A stretch of DNA of 64,000 bases from Tethya wilhelma (taxonomy: Eukaryota > Porifera > Demospongiae > Tethyida > Tethyidae). Position 1 is the first letter of the stretch; each line of letters starts with the position of its first letter. Below the pieces are notes generated by a model, which saw only the letters and a program-made list of their open reading frames with translations, was not told the DNA's origin and did not search any database. The position numbers and the translations under genes are program-made. The stretch covers positions 4,598,210 through 4,662,209 of the forward strand of contig CAXIPT010000006.1 in the NCBI GenBank assembly GCA_964030475.1, written 5' to 3'. Shown one piece after another: positions 11,572-23,720 of this stretch.

Positions 11572-13159
11572 CATTTACTTTTTTAAACACCAAAGGTGCT
11601 CAACTGCATAGAGACAATCACACAACAGAGATAAAGCAAGTGTACATTTGATGCACATGCTCATTATAGGCATGCAAACCACGTGGTCTGTTGACGACCT
11701 TTACCTACATCAAAATGGCTAAATAAAAAGTACAGTATTTTATATCAAGAGTTTGAAAGCTGCCTAGATTTTGTTTGCTGCCTTTTCGCCAGCAGACAAG
11801 TCGAAAAGGACGTATACTGCAGATAAACTCAAGTCTCACTATATGTGACTGGTCACGCGAAAAAGATACTATCCTCCGGAGTGACCTTTGACCTGTTGCA
11901 TTTGGCTTTTTTCAAAATAGTAATAATGTTCTGATTGACTTTAGGGAAAAAATTAGCAAGAATCACTGAAAATCTTGCAAAAAGCACTATGTGTAATTGC
12001 ACCCAGAAATCCTGTTATGCTATTTTTTCCAAAAGTAGTCTAAAAGTGGATAGTATCTAAATTGCGTGGCCAGTCACATATAGTCAAAGTTGGCTCAATG
12101 CCTTTTATTTGTCTGGAAATCGCGTTCAAGTAAGTCAGTTAGGAAGAAGTNCATGTAGTACTCAGTCTGGGATCCAGAAATGTATGATTAAAAAGAAGTC
12201 GTATGGAACCTGAGACAGTGAGAGCATATGCATTGAACGTAAATAGCAACCAATGGTTGAGACTACATGCATGCAACTCTCACTCACCCTACTGGTTTTC
12301 CATTTGCAATAATTACTCTAGCTGCTAATGGCTTGTAGCCATGCGAAGTGAAATATATAGTCCCGGGCATTAGTTGATTTTCATCAAATCAATACTAAAG
12401 GAAGATTCCGAACAAACAGAGTTGCAGCTGCATTGAAAGAGATCGATCAAGATCACAACAACAATAAACAAAACAAAACAAAACAAAAACAAACAAACAA
12501 CACTGAAACAGAACAGAAAAAAAAAAAACAATCAGCAACTTCATTCATTCATTCATGACAAACAAGAAAAAAAGCCCATCCTTAAACCAAGAGTATAATA
12601 TTAATAATGATAATAATTATGATGGGCCAACAACCTTCGACCATACAAAATGTTCATGCTATAAATAAACTAACAGTGCTTTATTTTGTTTTCTTCCTTT
12701 CTTCCTTACCGTCTTTACTGTGAATATATATAGCAGTTTAGAATGTAGGTAAAGGTCGTCATGACCACGTGGTCTGCCCCGCCCCATTCACGTGCACGCA
12801 CAAAGAAGGTCTGGACACGCTACTTCATCATGTTCATTTTTAATACTAAAGACTCACATAGGAAGGTAGCCTGTGGCACTCGATCTATTTCACTGAGTTG
12901 CTGTCATTTTCGTCGTGCATATATTATCATCTCATGCTCTCAGTAAGTCTACATAGAGTCTATCAAAATAAGACATCATTTCATACAGTGCACATCATAT
13001 TCTTCTTGACTCCAACTCCAGCTTAGACGATGTTCTTTTCTCAGTGGACTAAGCGATTGCAAGCTATAGCTTATCATCATCCTGACCTGGAGGACTGCAT
13101 TGATGCATAGTAAGTGTGGTTTGTGTGGTGTACTGCAGTTCAGTAGTGATAGCTAATTC

Positions 13160-13816
13160 CTAGTCTAGTCCTAGACCCCACCTCTTTCGCCAGCGAAAAA
13201 AAGGGGTCTAGAAAAACTGGTGCACTTCCGGTGAAATTCTGGAATGTAGCTGCGTCATGATTCACGTGCAGCCTGACCTCAAAAATTTATTATGGATATT
13301 TCTGCATTTTCGCGAGCAAGTTTCAACACAGATCAATCGTTTTTTTTTGTGTCCAAGCAGGAGACTTTACAGTGAACATTAAGCCCTGAGAAAAGAGTGG
13401 TCGGTAAATAATCTTCACCTAATAGATCAAGTGCTTCAAGTCAAAAGTCACGCTAACCCTACCCACTGCAATTTCCGTAGCTCATGCCTTTGTAATAACT
13501 AAATTCTTATCTGTTCCATTTAGAGATGAAAGCGCTAGCTTCAGCGATGTCAATGGTATGTTGTTTCGAGTTTCAACAGGTTTCAAAACTTTTGTACACA
13601 CACGTAAAAATTCTACAGACTGGTCAGTTTACAAGTAACAAATTTTCGCGACTTCCACAATCAACATTCAGTCATGTGACATAATTGTCACATGACTTCA
13701 TGTAAGCAATCTGATTGGCTCTGGCCATTTTTGAGCAGAGAACGCCGGAAGTGCGCCAGTTTTTCTAGACCCCTTTTTTTCGCTGGCGAAAGAGGTGGGG
13801 TCTAGGACTAGACTAG
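13160..13816. mobile_element. 657-bp palindromic-end MITE with 7-bp target duplication
   Basis: Ends CTAGTCTAGTCCTAGACCCC and GGGGTCTAGGACTAGACTAG are perfect complements and the inverted similarity continues about 60 bp inward, including TCTTTCGCCAGCGAAA. CTAATTC flanks both sides as an apparent target-site duplication. There is no open reading frame of note. A 63-bp internally deleted version of the same insertion is present at 16671-16733. Confidence 0.75.
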
Positions 13817-14400
13817 CTAATTCCTGCATGCCAGGATATGCCAGTGCCAGAGCCTGTCTAAGTGGGTTGGGTATATGGACCCGGCACTGGCCGGATGGTA
13901 CAATAGTTTTATGTCCTCATTGAGGCAGCCACTGTATACATTGTGAGGTGTGGCTATATCATGACCAGTGAGTGATGGATCCATGTGGGTTGTGAATCTA
14001 TGATTGTACATTCTGCACAAACAGTATAGCTACCATCAGTGTTTTTGCTATTGTAGTATTTGGCATTGAATGTGTGTGGGTAGGTTGTTTTAAGACCTCA
14101 AAACCTTGAACATTTGCAAGTAGTCTTTGGATGTTCAATCCCACTGAATATAGTTCGGCTTTGAACTGTGTGTGTGCTGCGAATTGTTTCTCCATGTAGG
14201 ATTGAACACGCTGTGCATATACCGAGTGTCTTCTGATGAAGTCACTTATTACACCCTATGTCAGACTGTCCTTTAGAGTTTACAAGCCCATTTATAGTTT
14301 ACCTGCTCATTTTGTATAATTATACTCTTGCTAATGGCATTGTGCATGCATGAACACACGTATAAAATTCCAGTGATTGCATCTGTTGGCTCATGTTGAG

Positions 14401-14520
14401 AGTGCCAGTAGAAAAAATCGAATAATTATCCATACCAGTCAAAAGTTAGCTATTTAGGAAAAGCGTTGCATGAATCTTGCCCTGACTTCAGCGACATTCT
14501 CAAACCAGAGGGACTTTAAT
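14401..14520. mobile_element. Diverged CTAAAGTCC-family MITE fragment
   Basis: It ends ATTCTCAAACCAGAGGGACTTTAA and contains GTCAAAAGTTAGCTATTTAG, matching the 8046-8291 element in reverse orientation. The other end is degraded. Confidence 0.5.
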
Positions 14521-15957
14521 TGTGATACGTTTCACCTCTTGTAGTACAACTGAATCAAATATTCGAGTCTTTCTCTGCACTAGCTGCCAGCTGGCACAAA
14601 CTCTGCAGACATTTTATTGGGTGACCTGTATAATATGTTACCCACCTCTTAATTGCTGCAGCTTGTAGCTATAAAACTGTACGTATTAATCCAACTTTTT
14701 ACTCTATCTCAGTGTGAATATTCTATACACGTATTTGTTTGTTTTCTTTTGCTGTGATGTAATTGGTGTGGGAACAACATTCAATGGGGATTATCTTTAT
14801 TATTGTGTGTATAAAAAACTTAAGAGTTCATTTATACAGTATACGTAGACAAAATTGTTTAGTTGATCAAGTTAGTTGTCTTTTAAAAGTTTCCTGTAAA
14901 ATTGAAGAGAACACCAAGAGAACAACCCGCTGCTTCAAGTTTTGAGGATAAGCTTGAGCTCGTATTGCTGCCTGGGTGGGTAGCTGAATTATGTTATAGG
15001 GGGTTAGTTGTGGATAAGGAACTGTAATGTACGTGTCTCCTTAAATACCCGGCAAGCAGATGTGTGTGCTCATAACATTGTGTCTATTTATATCTTTGTC
15101 TGCATGCGATGGAAACTAAACTATGCCAGGCTATTCTTAGCTTGTTTGCTGGTGATGTCAGTCAGTCAGTCACAATACTGCAATGTGACTAAAACATGCT
15201 CATGTGTATAGATAGTGTGGTAATGGTATGTGTATCTGTTTTGTTGCATCAAATTCTTCTTACACACCACATTGAATGTCATACCAAGGCAGATGAATAT
15301 TTGTGCTGTTTAACTCAGTCTTATCAGACCTTCATGTACAGTAGCTGGTAAAGATCATTGTGATAGTAGGTTATGAATTCACTAGGCACTGACTTTACTT
15401 TTTGATGACCATTACCAACTATTTTTAATAGCTGACTTCACAATTTTAATAAAACCAAATAATTGCTAATAAATTTATTAACTGGTCAAGAGTACTCCAT
15501 GGAGACTGAGAGTCTGTGGGTCAATGAAGCATTTGATATCTTCCATTCCATAGTAACTCACATGAGACCAATACTCACACCACACAAAAATTTCTGATAG
15601 CTAGCTTTTGTCTGGCTCACTACATGGCTACAGAAACAGGTAGTGTTAGCTGTAGAGACCTTTTAGAGTCACATGGTGACATGGCTCTACTGAGACTACT
15701 CAAATCCCATGTACCCAAATAATATGTTTTAACAAACTGATTGCTGATGGCATCAATGCAAGATATGTACCTGTGGTTGTTAGCATTTATGAAGCAAGAT
15801 TATTCTCTTAGATATTGTTTTAGATAAATGCCAAGCATGGTATATACCTGACACTGCCTAGCTGTAGGGTGAGCACTGTATGCTTTTGTAGTTCTGTATT
15901 ACAATGTACGTCATGGCATGCACCTGACATGATCAACAATGTACATGTGTGATATTA

Positions 15958-16120
15958 TACCGTACACATGGCAATATTGGTGGTATTGGTCATACATTAT
16001 ATTCTGCAAGTGTTCAGTCAATGACTGCCAAAATTAAGACTGCCAATATTTTTGTTGGAGGCGGTCAGATGAAAATCGCCAAACTTTTAAATTACCGCCA
16101 ATATTTCCACGTTTATGGTA
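15958..16120. mobile_element. TACCGTA-family MITE, CAATATT subtype
   Basis: Left end TACCGTACACATGGCAATAT and right end CCGCCAATATTTCCACG followed by TTTATGGTA. Confidence 0.6.
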
Positions 16121-16670
16121 GGATTGCTGTCAGTCTTGATCTGCCCAATAGTAATCTTGCGGACCTCTAGCTTGATTGTGCCATTTTGGATTACTTGACG
16201 GTATAACTGTTGATCTGTACATCTATGAATGTGCCATGATTTAACAGTTAGTACTACATACATGTTGCTTTGATATGTTGGCTGTTAAGAAAGCATCATA
16301 CACTTGTGCAGTTTACAAAAGAAAAAGATAATTTTTCAGTTTTTCTAAGCTAGTGTTTCCTTCAAAACGGATTTTCCACTATTAAAAAGCAACTGTTAAT
16401 TCATAGCAAATTTAATGTATGCATGTACGTATGTATGCTTGTTGTACACATTGAAATGGCAAACAATCAAATCCCACATTGTATCACATCATCCACATGG
16501 GTATGGCTAGCTGTGCNACTGGTCATGATATAGCCACACCTCACAATGTATACAGTGGCTGCCTCAATGAGGACATAAAACTATTGTACCATCCGGCCAG
16601 TGCCGGGTCCATATACCCAACCCACTTAGACAGGCTCTGGCACTGGCATATCCTGGCATGCAGGAATTAG

Positions 16671-16733
16671 CTAGTCTAGTCCTAGACCCCACCTCTTTCG
16701 CCAGCGAAAAAAAGGGGTCTAGGACTAGACTAG
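16671..16733. mobile_element. 63-bp deletion derivative of the 657-bp MITE
   Basis: Contains the left terminal repeat up to GGGGTCTAG and then the outer end GACTAGACTAG of the right repeat, flanked by GAATTAG on both sides. It occupies the same insertion site as 13160-13816 on the other copy of this sequence. Confidence 0.75.
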
Positions 16734-17841
16734 GAATTAGCTATCACTACTGAACTGCAGTACACCACACAAACCACACTTACTATGCATCAATGCAGTC
16801 CTCCAGGTCAGGATGATGATAAGCTATAGCTTGCAATCGCTTAGTCCACTGAGAAAAGAACATCGTCTAAGCTGGAGTTGGAGTCAAGAAGAATATGATG
16901 TGCACTGTATGAAATGATGTCTTATTTTGATAGACTCTATGTAGACTTACTGAGAGCATGAGATGATAATATATGCACGACGAAAATGACAGCAACTCAG
17001 TGAAATAGATCGAGTGCCACAGGCTACCTTCCTATGTGAGTCTTTAGTATTAAAAATGAACATGATGAAGTAGCGTGTCCAGACCTTCTTTGTGCGTGCA
17101 CGTGAATGGGGCGGGGCAGACCACGTGGTCATGACGACCTTTACCTACATTCTAAACTGCTATATATATTCACAGTAAAGACGGTAAGGAAGAAAGGAAG
17201 AAAACAAAATAAAGCACTGTTAGTTTATTTATAGCATGAACATTTTGTATGGTCGAAGGTTGTTGGCCCATCATAATTATTATCATTATTAATATTATAC
17301 TCTTGGTTTAAGGATGGGCTTTTTTTCTTGTTTGTCATGAATGAATGAATGAAGTTGCTGATTGTTTTTTTTTTTTCTGTTCTGTTTCAGTGTTGTTTGT
17401 TTGTTTTTGTTTTGTTTTGTTTTGTTTATTGTTGTTGTGATCTTGATCGATCTCTTTCAATGCAGCTGCAACTCTGTTTGTTCGGAATCTTCCTTTAGTA
17501 TTGATTTGATGAAAATCAACTAATGCCCGGGACTATATATTTCACTTCGCATGGCCACAAGCCATTAGCAGCTAGAGTAATTATTGCAAATGGAAAACCA
17601 GTAGGGTGAGTGAGAGTTGCATGCATGTAGTCTCAACCATTGGTTGCTATTTACGTTCAATGCATATGCTCTCACTGTCTCAGGTTCCATACGACTTCTT
17701 TTTAATCATACATTTCTGGATCCCAGACTGAGTACTACATGTGCAGTAGCACTAAATTTCATAGCATGAAAAATGAAAGTCTGCCAAGGAACGGTTCTTC
17801 TAGCTGCTGTACAGCAGTACAATGCCCCAAACTGAGTGCAT

Positions 17842-18876
17842 GGAGAGATTGCCAAGGGCCCTCTTCCCACTAGAGAGAAGCTAGGAGGACTGTGGAGAAG
17901 AAAGACTCCTGAAGAGGTAAGTTATTATAGCAGCAATATAATTATTATTGGATGAAAAAGTGAGCACACAAGCAAAGCTACAGTTGCACGCGGGCTATAT
18001 ATTATTGCTGTAGTATCACTAGGAGAGTGTGTGAGCGTGAAATGCAACAACCTTTGATGGCATTAGAATGTATGTCTGATGTAACTCATCCACAGTTGAA
18101 AGGATATGTATACACAATAGTAACAACACACACTAATGACTTTGGAGACTAAGTCTTAAAGACAACCATAACCATATAGCTATAGAAGTGGACTCAAATT
18201 ACCTGTATTCTCCTACTATGAATGCATGAGCAGCAACACACAATAATTGCTTATGTTATGGTGGTATTCAAGGGAGACCGCCTCTAAACCTTACTCATGT
18301 GAGGATATATTACTCCAACCTTCTAGCACCACGTCTAAAAGTGTTCTTTATTTGCATGACTACTATATTGTTTGTTTTGTGCGTGTCTTTTGACTGCTCC
18401 GTGATAAATGTACCACATGCTCTACCCTCTATGCAGGTGGCCCAGCACCCCCTCCTCCCCTGGCAGTTGGTGGACCCCTCCCCCTAGCAGCAGGGTGGGG
18501 GGGGGGTCAGGGGGGAGAGGTGGCCCCCCACCACCCCCCTCTAGAGAGGCCAAACCAGCGTCCTCTCTGCCCACCATCTCCAATGAGAGGGGGGACCTCC
18601 TGGCCAGCATCAGAGCCGGAGTCACCCTCAAGACACGCTCCGCTGAGGACGACCAGACCTCTCCCACGGCCCACGGGAGGGGGAGGGGGAGATGACGAGG
18701 GACTGGATGGCCATGGCAGCCAGGGGCACTGGCCAAGGTGATGACATTGCCATGAAGTTTAACAGCAGATTGGTATGTTGCTGTAGTAAGTTTCTCTTCA
18801 GTTTGAACTTTGACCTCTGTTCTTGCAGATAATGAAAGTGAAGACGAGTGGGAGGCGAACAGTTATATATTATAAG
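17842..18876 (+). pseudogene. WASP-family-like C-terminal (WH2 plus acidic tail) remnant
   Basis: A possible exon ends at 17916 (GPLPTREKLGG frame, GTAAGT donor). The exon from 18437 is proline-rich (GGPPPPPSREAK), then reads ERGDLLASIRAGVTLKT, which fits the WH2 actin-monomer-binding consensus (R-x-LL-x-x-I-x-x-G-x-x-LK). A last exon from 18829 reads DNESEDEWEAN and stops, a short acidic tail with the tryptophan typical of Arp2/3-binding A motifs. The order Pro-rich, WH2, acidic-W is the VCA end of WASP-family nucleation factors. The frame is broken in G-rich runs (about 18495-18510 and 18670-18690), which may be sequencing error in homopolymers or decay. No WH1 or GTPase-binding region is visible here; the misplaced contig upstream may hide it. 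Confidence 0.4.
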
Positions 18877-19177
18877 TATATAATTATAATAATAATATAA
18901 TAATAAATAATTAATAGTCATCCTTGTCCTTGGAGTTGATCATTAAACTGAAATTTGAATGGATGAATGAATTATGAAGTTTTTATGTCACACATGTGTA
19001 CACGTGCCTCAGACCAGAACTAGCTGGTCTATGTGACACAAAAAAAATTAACAAAATTATCAATAAAACAAAAAAAGTCATACAAGTCATACATAATATT
19101 ATACTTAGTCATAATTATATTAGTAATGAAAATAAACTATGAATTAAGGTGTATAGCTATAAGTTGCAAGTAAAGTT

Positions 19178-20421
19178 TTAAAATACACTTGTGTATTCAG
19201 GTGGCTCATCACTAGGGTTGTATTCAGGTGGCTGGTCATCATCGCTAGATTCATGACTGGGCACTACAAACCCCAAAGGAGCAGGGTTAGCAGAAGGTCC
19301 ACCAGGAGCTGTTGGTAATGGTGGGGGGACACTAAACACCCCAGGCTGTGCAGGAGGAGGGGGACCACTAGAATTGGGTGGACGGTAAGGGACGTTGCCT
19401 AGCAACAGAGGTACAGTGACCGTGGAATTGAGAGCCCAAGGAATGACGGCCGTCACTTGAAGAAAGTAGGAAAGTAGCGCACCTTGATGTTTGGAGTAGT
19501 AAGAGTTGTTTCTGTTATAGGTACTACTAGTGCTGCTAGTTCAACAGCCCTCGTTGTTCTTGATTGGATTGGTTGGCTACTTGATGTGGCAATAGTGGAA
19601 GAGGAGTGGTGGCTGTGTTCCTCAGCGTAGTAAGTGACAACTTTCTCCAGAGAGGCTTGAATCATGATGGTACGTCCTGAACCATTCTCCACAGTGATAT
19701 TGAGAGGGATGGTGTCCCCATTGATGCAGTACCCCCTGCGCTCAATCACTAGATTCACTTCTATGTCCCCGGACACACAGCACAGAAAGCCGACTCTTTT
19801 TTTCACTGAATATTGCATGGGTTGAAACAGATGTGGCTTCTTATTGATGTTAACCACTTTTGTCACTTGAATGGGAACTTTGATACGATGGTCAAACTTC
19901 AGTATTCCTGTTCCAACTCGTCCCTTAATAAAATATCGAATATGACCATAAGGACTCTGATATGACGTCGGGCAGTTAGTAGGGAGTGTGAACTGAAACT
20001 GGAATTCGTGCGATCCCGGTCCGATCGTTCCTGTAGGGGACTGATCCTTGCTCCACAGGAAAGTTGTCTCATGTATATACATTTCCGTTGAAGAGTAGGA
20101 CTTTGTTTGCTAGCTGTCGATCTCCACTCTGCTCTGTCTCACTCCAGTGTACGTAGGAGGAGCCGGTGATTCCAATTTTAACAAATTTGTAGCTTTTTAC
20201 TTCATCCAATGTGAAGGATAGTGTACCAGAGACATTTGATCCTGGAGCTGTGTAGACCTGAAAAAAAAAATTATGAAAAAGAAATATGCATCATTTTTAC
20301 ATGCAAATTAACGACTTAGCTATAACTGGGAGGGGCCATGAAACTTAATCAGCCTAGCGGTCTTTTTTTAGCTGCTTACCTCTCTTGGAGCTGGGTTAAG
20401 ATTGATTTTAAAATCTCTCAT
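19178..20421 (-). pseudogene. Alpha-arrestin (ARRDC-like) gene A, frameshifted
   Basis: Exon 1 is 20380-20421 (MRDFKINLNPAPRE) and exon 2 runs 20257-19178, the same two-exon layout as genes B and C. The arrestin N- and C-domain sequence is recognisable (WSKDQSPTGTIGPGS, CINGDTIPLNITVENGSG) and the tail carries two PPEY motifs of the PPxY type that bind WW domains of NEDD4-family ubiquitin ligases. A one-base shift near 20100-20112 and an 8-bp tandem duplication (GAAAGTAG at 19462-19469 and 19470-19477) break the frame. Family role: ARRDC adaptors link membrane cargo to ubiquitin ligases for endocytic sorting. Either a recent pseudogene or a badly assembled copy. Confidence 0.7.
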
Positions 20422-20519
20422 CTTTTTAGAATACTAGGACGAAAACGAGAATGGGATGATAATCGTTAGGCATAGAACCTCACGAACGTATTTTACATCA
20501 GGCATGATCTGTACGGAAG

Positions 20520-20623
20520 TAGCCTCGTCCCCAGGCTCTTTCGCTTTGTCTCTACAGACGTAGCTCTTTCCTTTCCTCCCGTTAGTGCAAGGTCAAAGGA
20601 GAGAGCCCAGAGGTAGGAGGCTA
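20520..20623. mobile_element. Small MITE with TAGCCTCGTCCCC ends
   Basis: Begins TAGCCTCGTCCCCAGGCTCT and ends GAGCCCAGAGGTAGGAGGCTA, imperfect inverted repeats around about 60 bp. A related larger element lies at 22288-23014. Confidence 0.6.
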
Positions 20624-21132
20624 TCGGAAACAGAGATTGTGATCAGATTATAGCGGATTAGGTAATGGTCGTAATTATTGTACACTCCAATTAGTATCAT
20701 GTAGAGCTATGTATGTATGTACAGACTTGGTAGTACTACAATTTATAAATGTATGTATCAAACTCACTTGTTCCCTTTTCTGGTGCTTTATACAAGCTCC
20801 GCATGGATATCCCGTATAATCCGGATATGGAGGACATCAGATCAGAGGACGTACGTACATGTACGTACATCTAATAGTCTAGTCACGTGACTTGGATGCA
20901 ATGGTGCACCTGCCAAACCTTGTGAAGTTGTCCAAATCAGTAAGAAGAGTGTCTGTTCAAACTTGTCAATTTAATATCAGAATTTATCGTATCGGTTTGC
21001 GCCGTTTGTTTTTCTTTGTAGGTCACAGTATAGTAATTTGTTCCAGGCTTCCACTGAATTCCTTTTGAAGTTCAAGACGGTGATAACCCGGTTACCCTGC
21101 TCTTCTCAGTAAGTTGCCTAAACATAGCTACG

Positions 21133-21448
21133 GTGGCCCTGAAGGTTCAAACTGATTTTGCTAACCGGTTTTTGTTTCATCTAAACTTTGATGAACTGAA
21201 AACGGCTTGGATACAAAATTGCTTAGCTAGTGAAAATCTCCGTTAAAAATCTCTTAGAAGGTGTTGAAAATAGCTTAGATCAAAAATCAGTTAGATAAAA
21301 ATCGGTTAGGTGAAAATAGCTTAGATAAAAAATTGGTTAAATAAAAAATCACTTAGAAGGGGTTAAAAAATAGCTTAAATCAAAAATCGGTTAGATGAAA
21401 ATTGCTTAGAAGGGGTTTAGCAAAATCAGTTTGAACCTTCCGGGCCAC
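21133..21448. mobile_element. MITE with GTGGCCCTGAAGGTTC ends and internal short repeats
   Basis: Left end GTGGCCCTGAAGGTTCAAAC and right end GTTTGAACCTTCCGGGCCAC. The interior is built of repeated AAAATCGGTTAGATAAAAAT-like words. A partial relative lies at about 34690-34756. Confidence 0.65.
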
Positions 21449-21475
21449 TGCCGGTACATAGCCTTTCAATCAAAG

Positions 21476-21862
21476 TACCGTATAGCGGGAAATTTCCATG
21501 GGGTGCAAATTTTCGTTATTTTCGTGACTAGCCCCTGAGTCACGAAATTTTCCCTCCTACAAAAATTTTTTGAGGTCAAAGGTCACGATACTCGCCACAT
21601 GCACGCTGTCAAAGACTTCAGTTTTCTGTCTCTTGCCCGTCTTTTCAAGAAGTTTGCAGTCTATATAGCTAGTATCAGTCTAGCTAGAATAGTATTCTAT
21701 ATACATGTATAACAAAGCAGATAAATTGTCACAAGACCTTTAAACGCTGTAAGTTGGAGATACTTGAGTCACGAAAATTATAACCATGAATATTTTCTTC
21801 TGAAGCGCGGTCTAGGCTTTTCACGAAAATTTACACCCCCGAAAATTTCCCGCTATACGGTA
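21476..21862. mobile_element. TACCGTA-family MITE, canonical subtype
   Basis: Ends TACCGTATAGCGGGAAATTT and AAATTTCCCGCTATACGGTA are perfect inverted repeats bounding 387 bp. Confidence 0.75.
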
Positions 21863-22287
21863 TAGTAGAACCTCGATTATCTAAACACCTTTGCTGGCCG
21901 GGGATGGGTATAGGTGCATGCAGGGATATATGATTTCATTTTTATGCTTCAACAGTTGTAACCCAACTCAAGTGGAAAATGGCAACGAAGTGTGCAAGAG
22001 GTGTTGAGTAAGTGAAGAGCTATTTATTATATTGTGTGGTTGATCATGTATAATTAGGGCGAGCCTGAGCGAGCCCCAATATTCCGGTGAGTGCATTGAT
22101 TTTCATGTAAGCGACCAACCGTGACGCTAATAGTTCATAGGTCGGTGTGCTTGCCATTATGTCATGTGTATGCACGATGCATTCTTATATATAGCTAGAG
22201 CTATATAGAGTGTTACAAATTTTTGTGAAACAAACTGTAATGAATATCATTAAGTTGGTACGAGCAACGTACAAGCCACTTCACCAC

Positions 22288-23014
22288 TAGCCTCGTCCCC
22301 AGGCCTAAAAGATGGCCTTGTACACACTGTTTGCGCATGCACATAATTATATCCAATTTCTGATAATTTTGCATACTATCGTGTAATGTCCGTATATTTT
22401 GACGTCATTATTCGATTAGTGCACCTTGAACTCACATCGTAAAAGTATTGAGAAGATTGATTGATAGCATGGTGATATTATTTGAAGCTGAATTGGCTTT
22501 AGTATGGTTCAGAGAAGATTCGCTAATAAATTTCTACCTATATATTTATCGTTGGAGCAAGTTAATTTCTGTGATTTTTCGAGAGCAAGCTAGGGCACTC
22601 ATTTGTCAATACAGTCAATCCAGCTGTTGGCTTCAAGTATTATAAACTGACCAAGTAGTACCGTTTAGTGGGAAATTTTCGTTGGTGCAAAATTTCATAT
22701 AAACGTGCCAGAAGAAATTTTCGTAGTTTTAAATTTCATATATGCGGCGCATGCTCGTATAAAGTAAATGCGGAAGTTAAATTTCCCACTATACAGTACT
22801 AGAATTTGTTTCAAACTTTTTTTAGGTTAGAGAGGGTCTCTATAAGTGGCCTCTAAAAGAGTCTAAAACTTGTTTTAGTGTCGGTATACCTATACGTTAT
22901 GAATGGACACACCCACAAAAGATTGCAAAACCACATGGATTTTCAGCAATAATTACGCGCATGCGCATGCAAACAGGGTATACCAGGTCCTTTTTGGGCC
23001 TGGGAGCGAGGATA
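22288..23014. mobile_element. TAGCCTCG-family element with a nested MITE
   Basis: The left end TAGCCTCGTCCCCAGGCC and the right end (reverse complement TATCCTCGCTCCCAGGCC) are inverted, with further matches such as CTGTTTGCGCATGC. A TACCGTA-family element (22669-22798, AGTGGG subtype at both ends) has inserted inside. No coding capacity remains. Confidence 0.6.
22669..22798. mobile_element. TACCGTA-family MITE, AGTGGG subtype, nested
   Basis: Left TACCGTTTAGTGGGAAATTT; the right end reverse complement begins TACTGTATAGTGGGAAATTT. Nested in 22288-23014. Confidence 0.65.
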
Positions 23015-23720
23015 TACTTTTTTTTTTTTTTTGTTTATAATAATTTTGCACATAGGCAAGGATGCAGAAAATAGCACAGTGCTAACATAGGAATGCACCC
23101 CGGTACAAGTGACATGAATAGGTAAACAATGAGAAAAAAAAACAACAAAACAACAAAAAAACAAAGACTATTTAACAGTAACAAAAACAAAAACAAGTCT
23201 AACAATATCCACACAGCTAACAGTTCAGAGAGAACGAAGACAGCGCTTAAAGCTAAGTATATAGTGACTCACTTTCATAAGGCAGGTGATTCCACAAAGA
23301 TGTAGTGTGGGGAAAGAAGGAGAACTGGTATGCAGAGGAGTGGAAGGTTGGCTCAGTGAGAAGATGTGGGGCTGGCATTCCTCAGATTGTGATTGGTCAG
23401 TGGTCTTCTAACAACAGGTGCATCAGGAAAGGTTAGATTACCATTCAGGAGTTGGTACATGAAGCACAGTTTTAGTTGATGTCTCCTGTCTGCTAGTGCA
23501 TGATGGAACATTGCAGGTTTGCAACAAAGTATTGTAGTCAAGGTGCCAACTCTTGGTGCACATACTTCACCACATGCACCNTGCCTGTGTAATAATAAAA
23601 ATAGAGTCTTTGGAATTGGTGGACAGAGGATAAACACCCTTAAGGGTGTAAGCATGAAATCAAACTTCAAGGGTGTTTTGCAACACCTCATTTTTAACAG
23701 TGCAATGTTTTGTTATCTGT
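23015..23720 (-). mobile_element. 5'-truncated non-LTR retrotransposon tail
   Basis: Read on the minus strand, the sequence encodes the end of a reverse-transcriptase ORF: LKLCFMYQLLNGNLTFP, then RRPLTNHNLRNA, then after a +1 shift SFFPHTTSLWNHLPYESES and a stop. The F-F-P-x-T-x-x-LWN-x-LP signature is typical of LINE/RTE-type C-termini. A 3' untranslated stretch ends in a poly-A (a T run at about 23016-23032 on the plus strand). The copy is truncated at its 5' side, frameshifted, and crossed by an N at 23581. Confidence 0.65.

Larger units (their letters stand above)
12152..16516. other. Probably misoriented contig, arm of a false inverted repeat
   Basis: The first part of this contig (12152 to about 13970) is the near-identical reverse complement of the start of the next contig (16518-17747), apart from one 594-bp insertion and occasional single-base differences (for example near 12345 against 17555). 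Single Ns at 12151 and 16517 bound it. Flipping the contig makes it overlap its neighbour exactly. The unique part (about 14000-16500) shows only MITE fragments and no convincing exon. Confidence 0.7.

Noticed and set aside
13817..16670. 65-67 aa frames 13817-14020 and 16479-16670 with a shared peptide
   Set aside because: Same explanation: one non-coding locus present twice, with an N in the second.
12761..17132. Identical 61-aa frames in opposite orientation (12761-12946 and 16947-17132)
   Set aside because: Both lie in the false inverted repeat; no homology, splice context or codon signal; chance frames in one locus counted twice.
18422..18736. 104-aa minus-strand frame opposite the WH2 exon
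   Set aside because: GC-rich shadow of the proline-rich coding strand.
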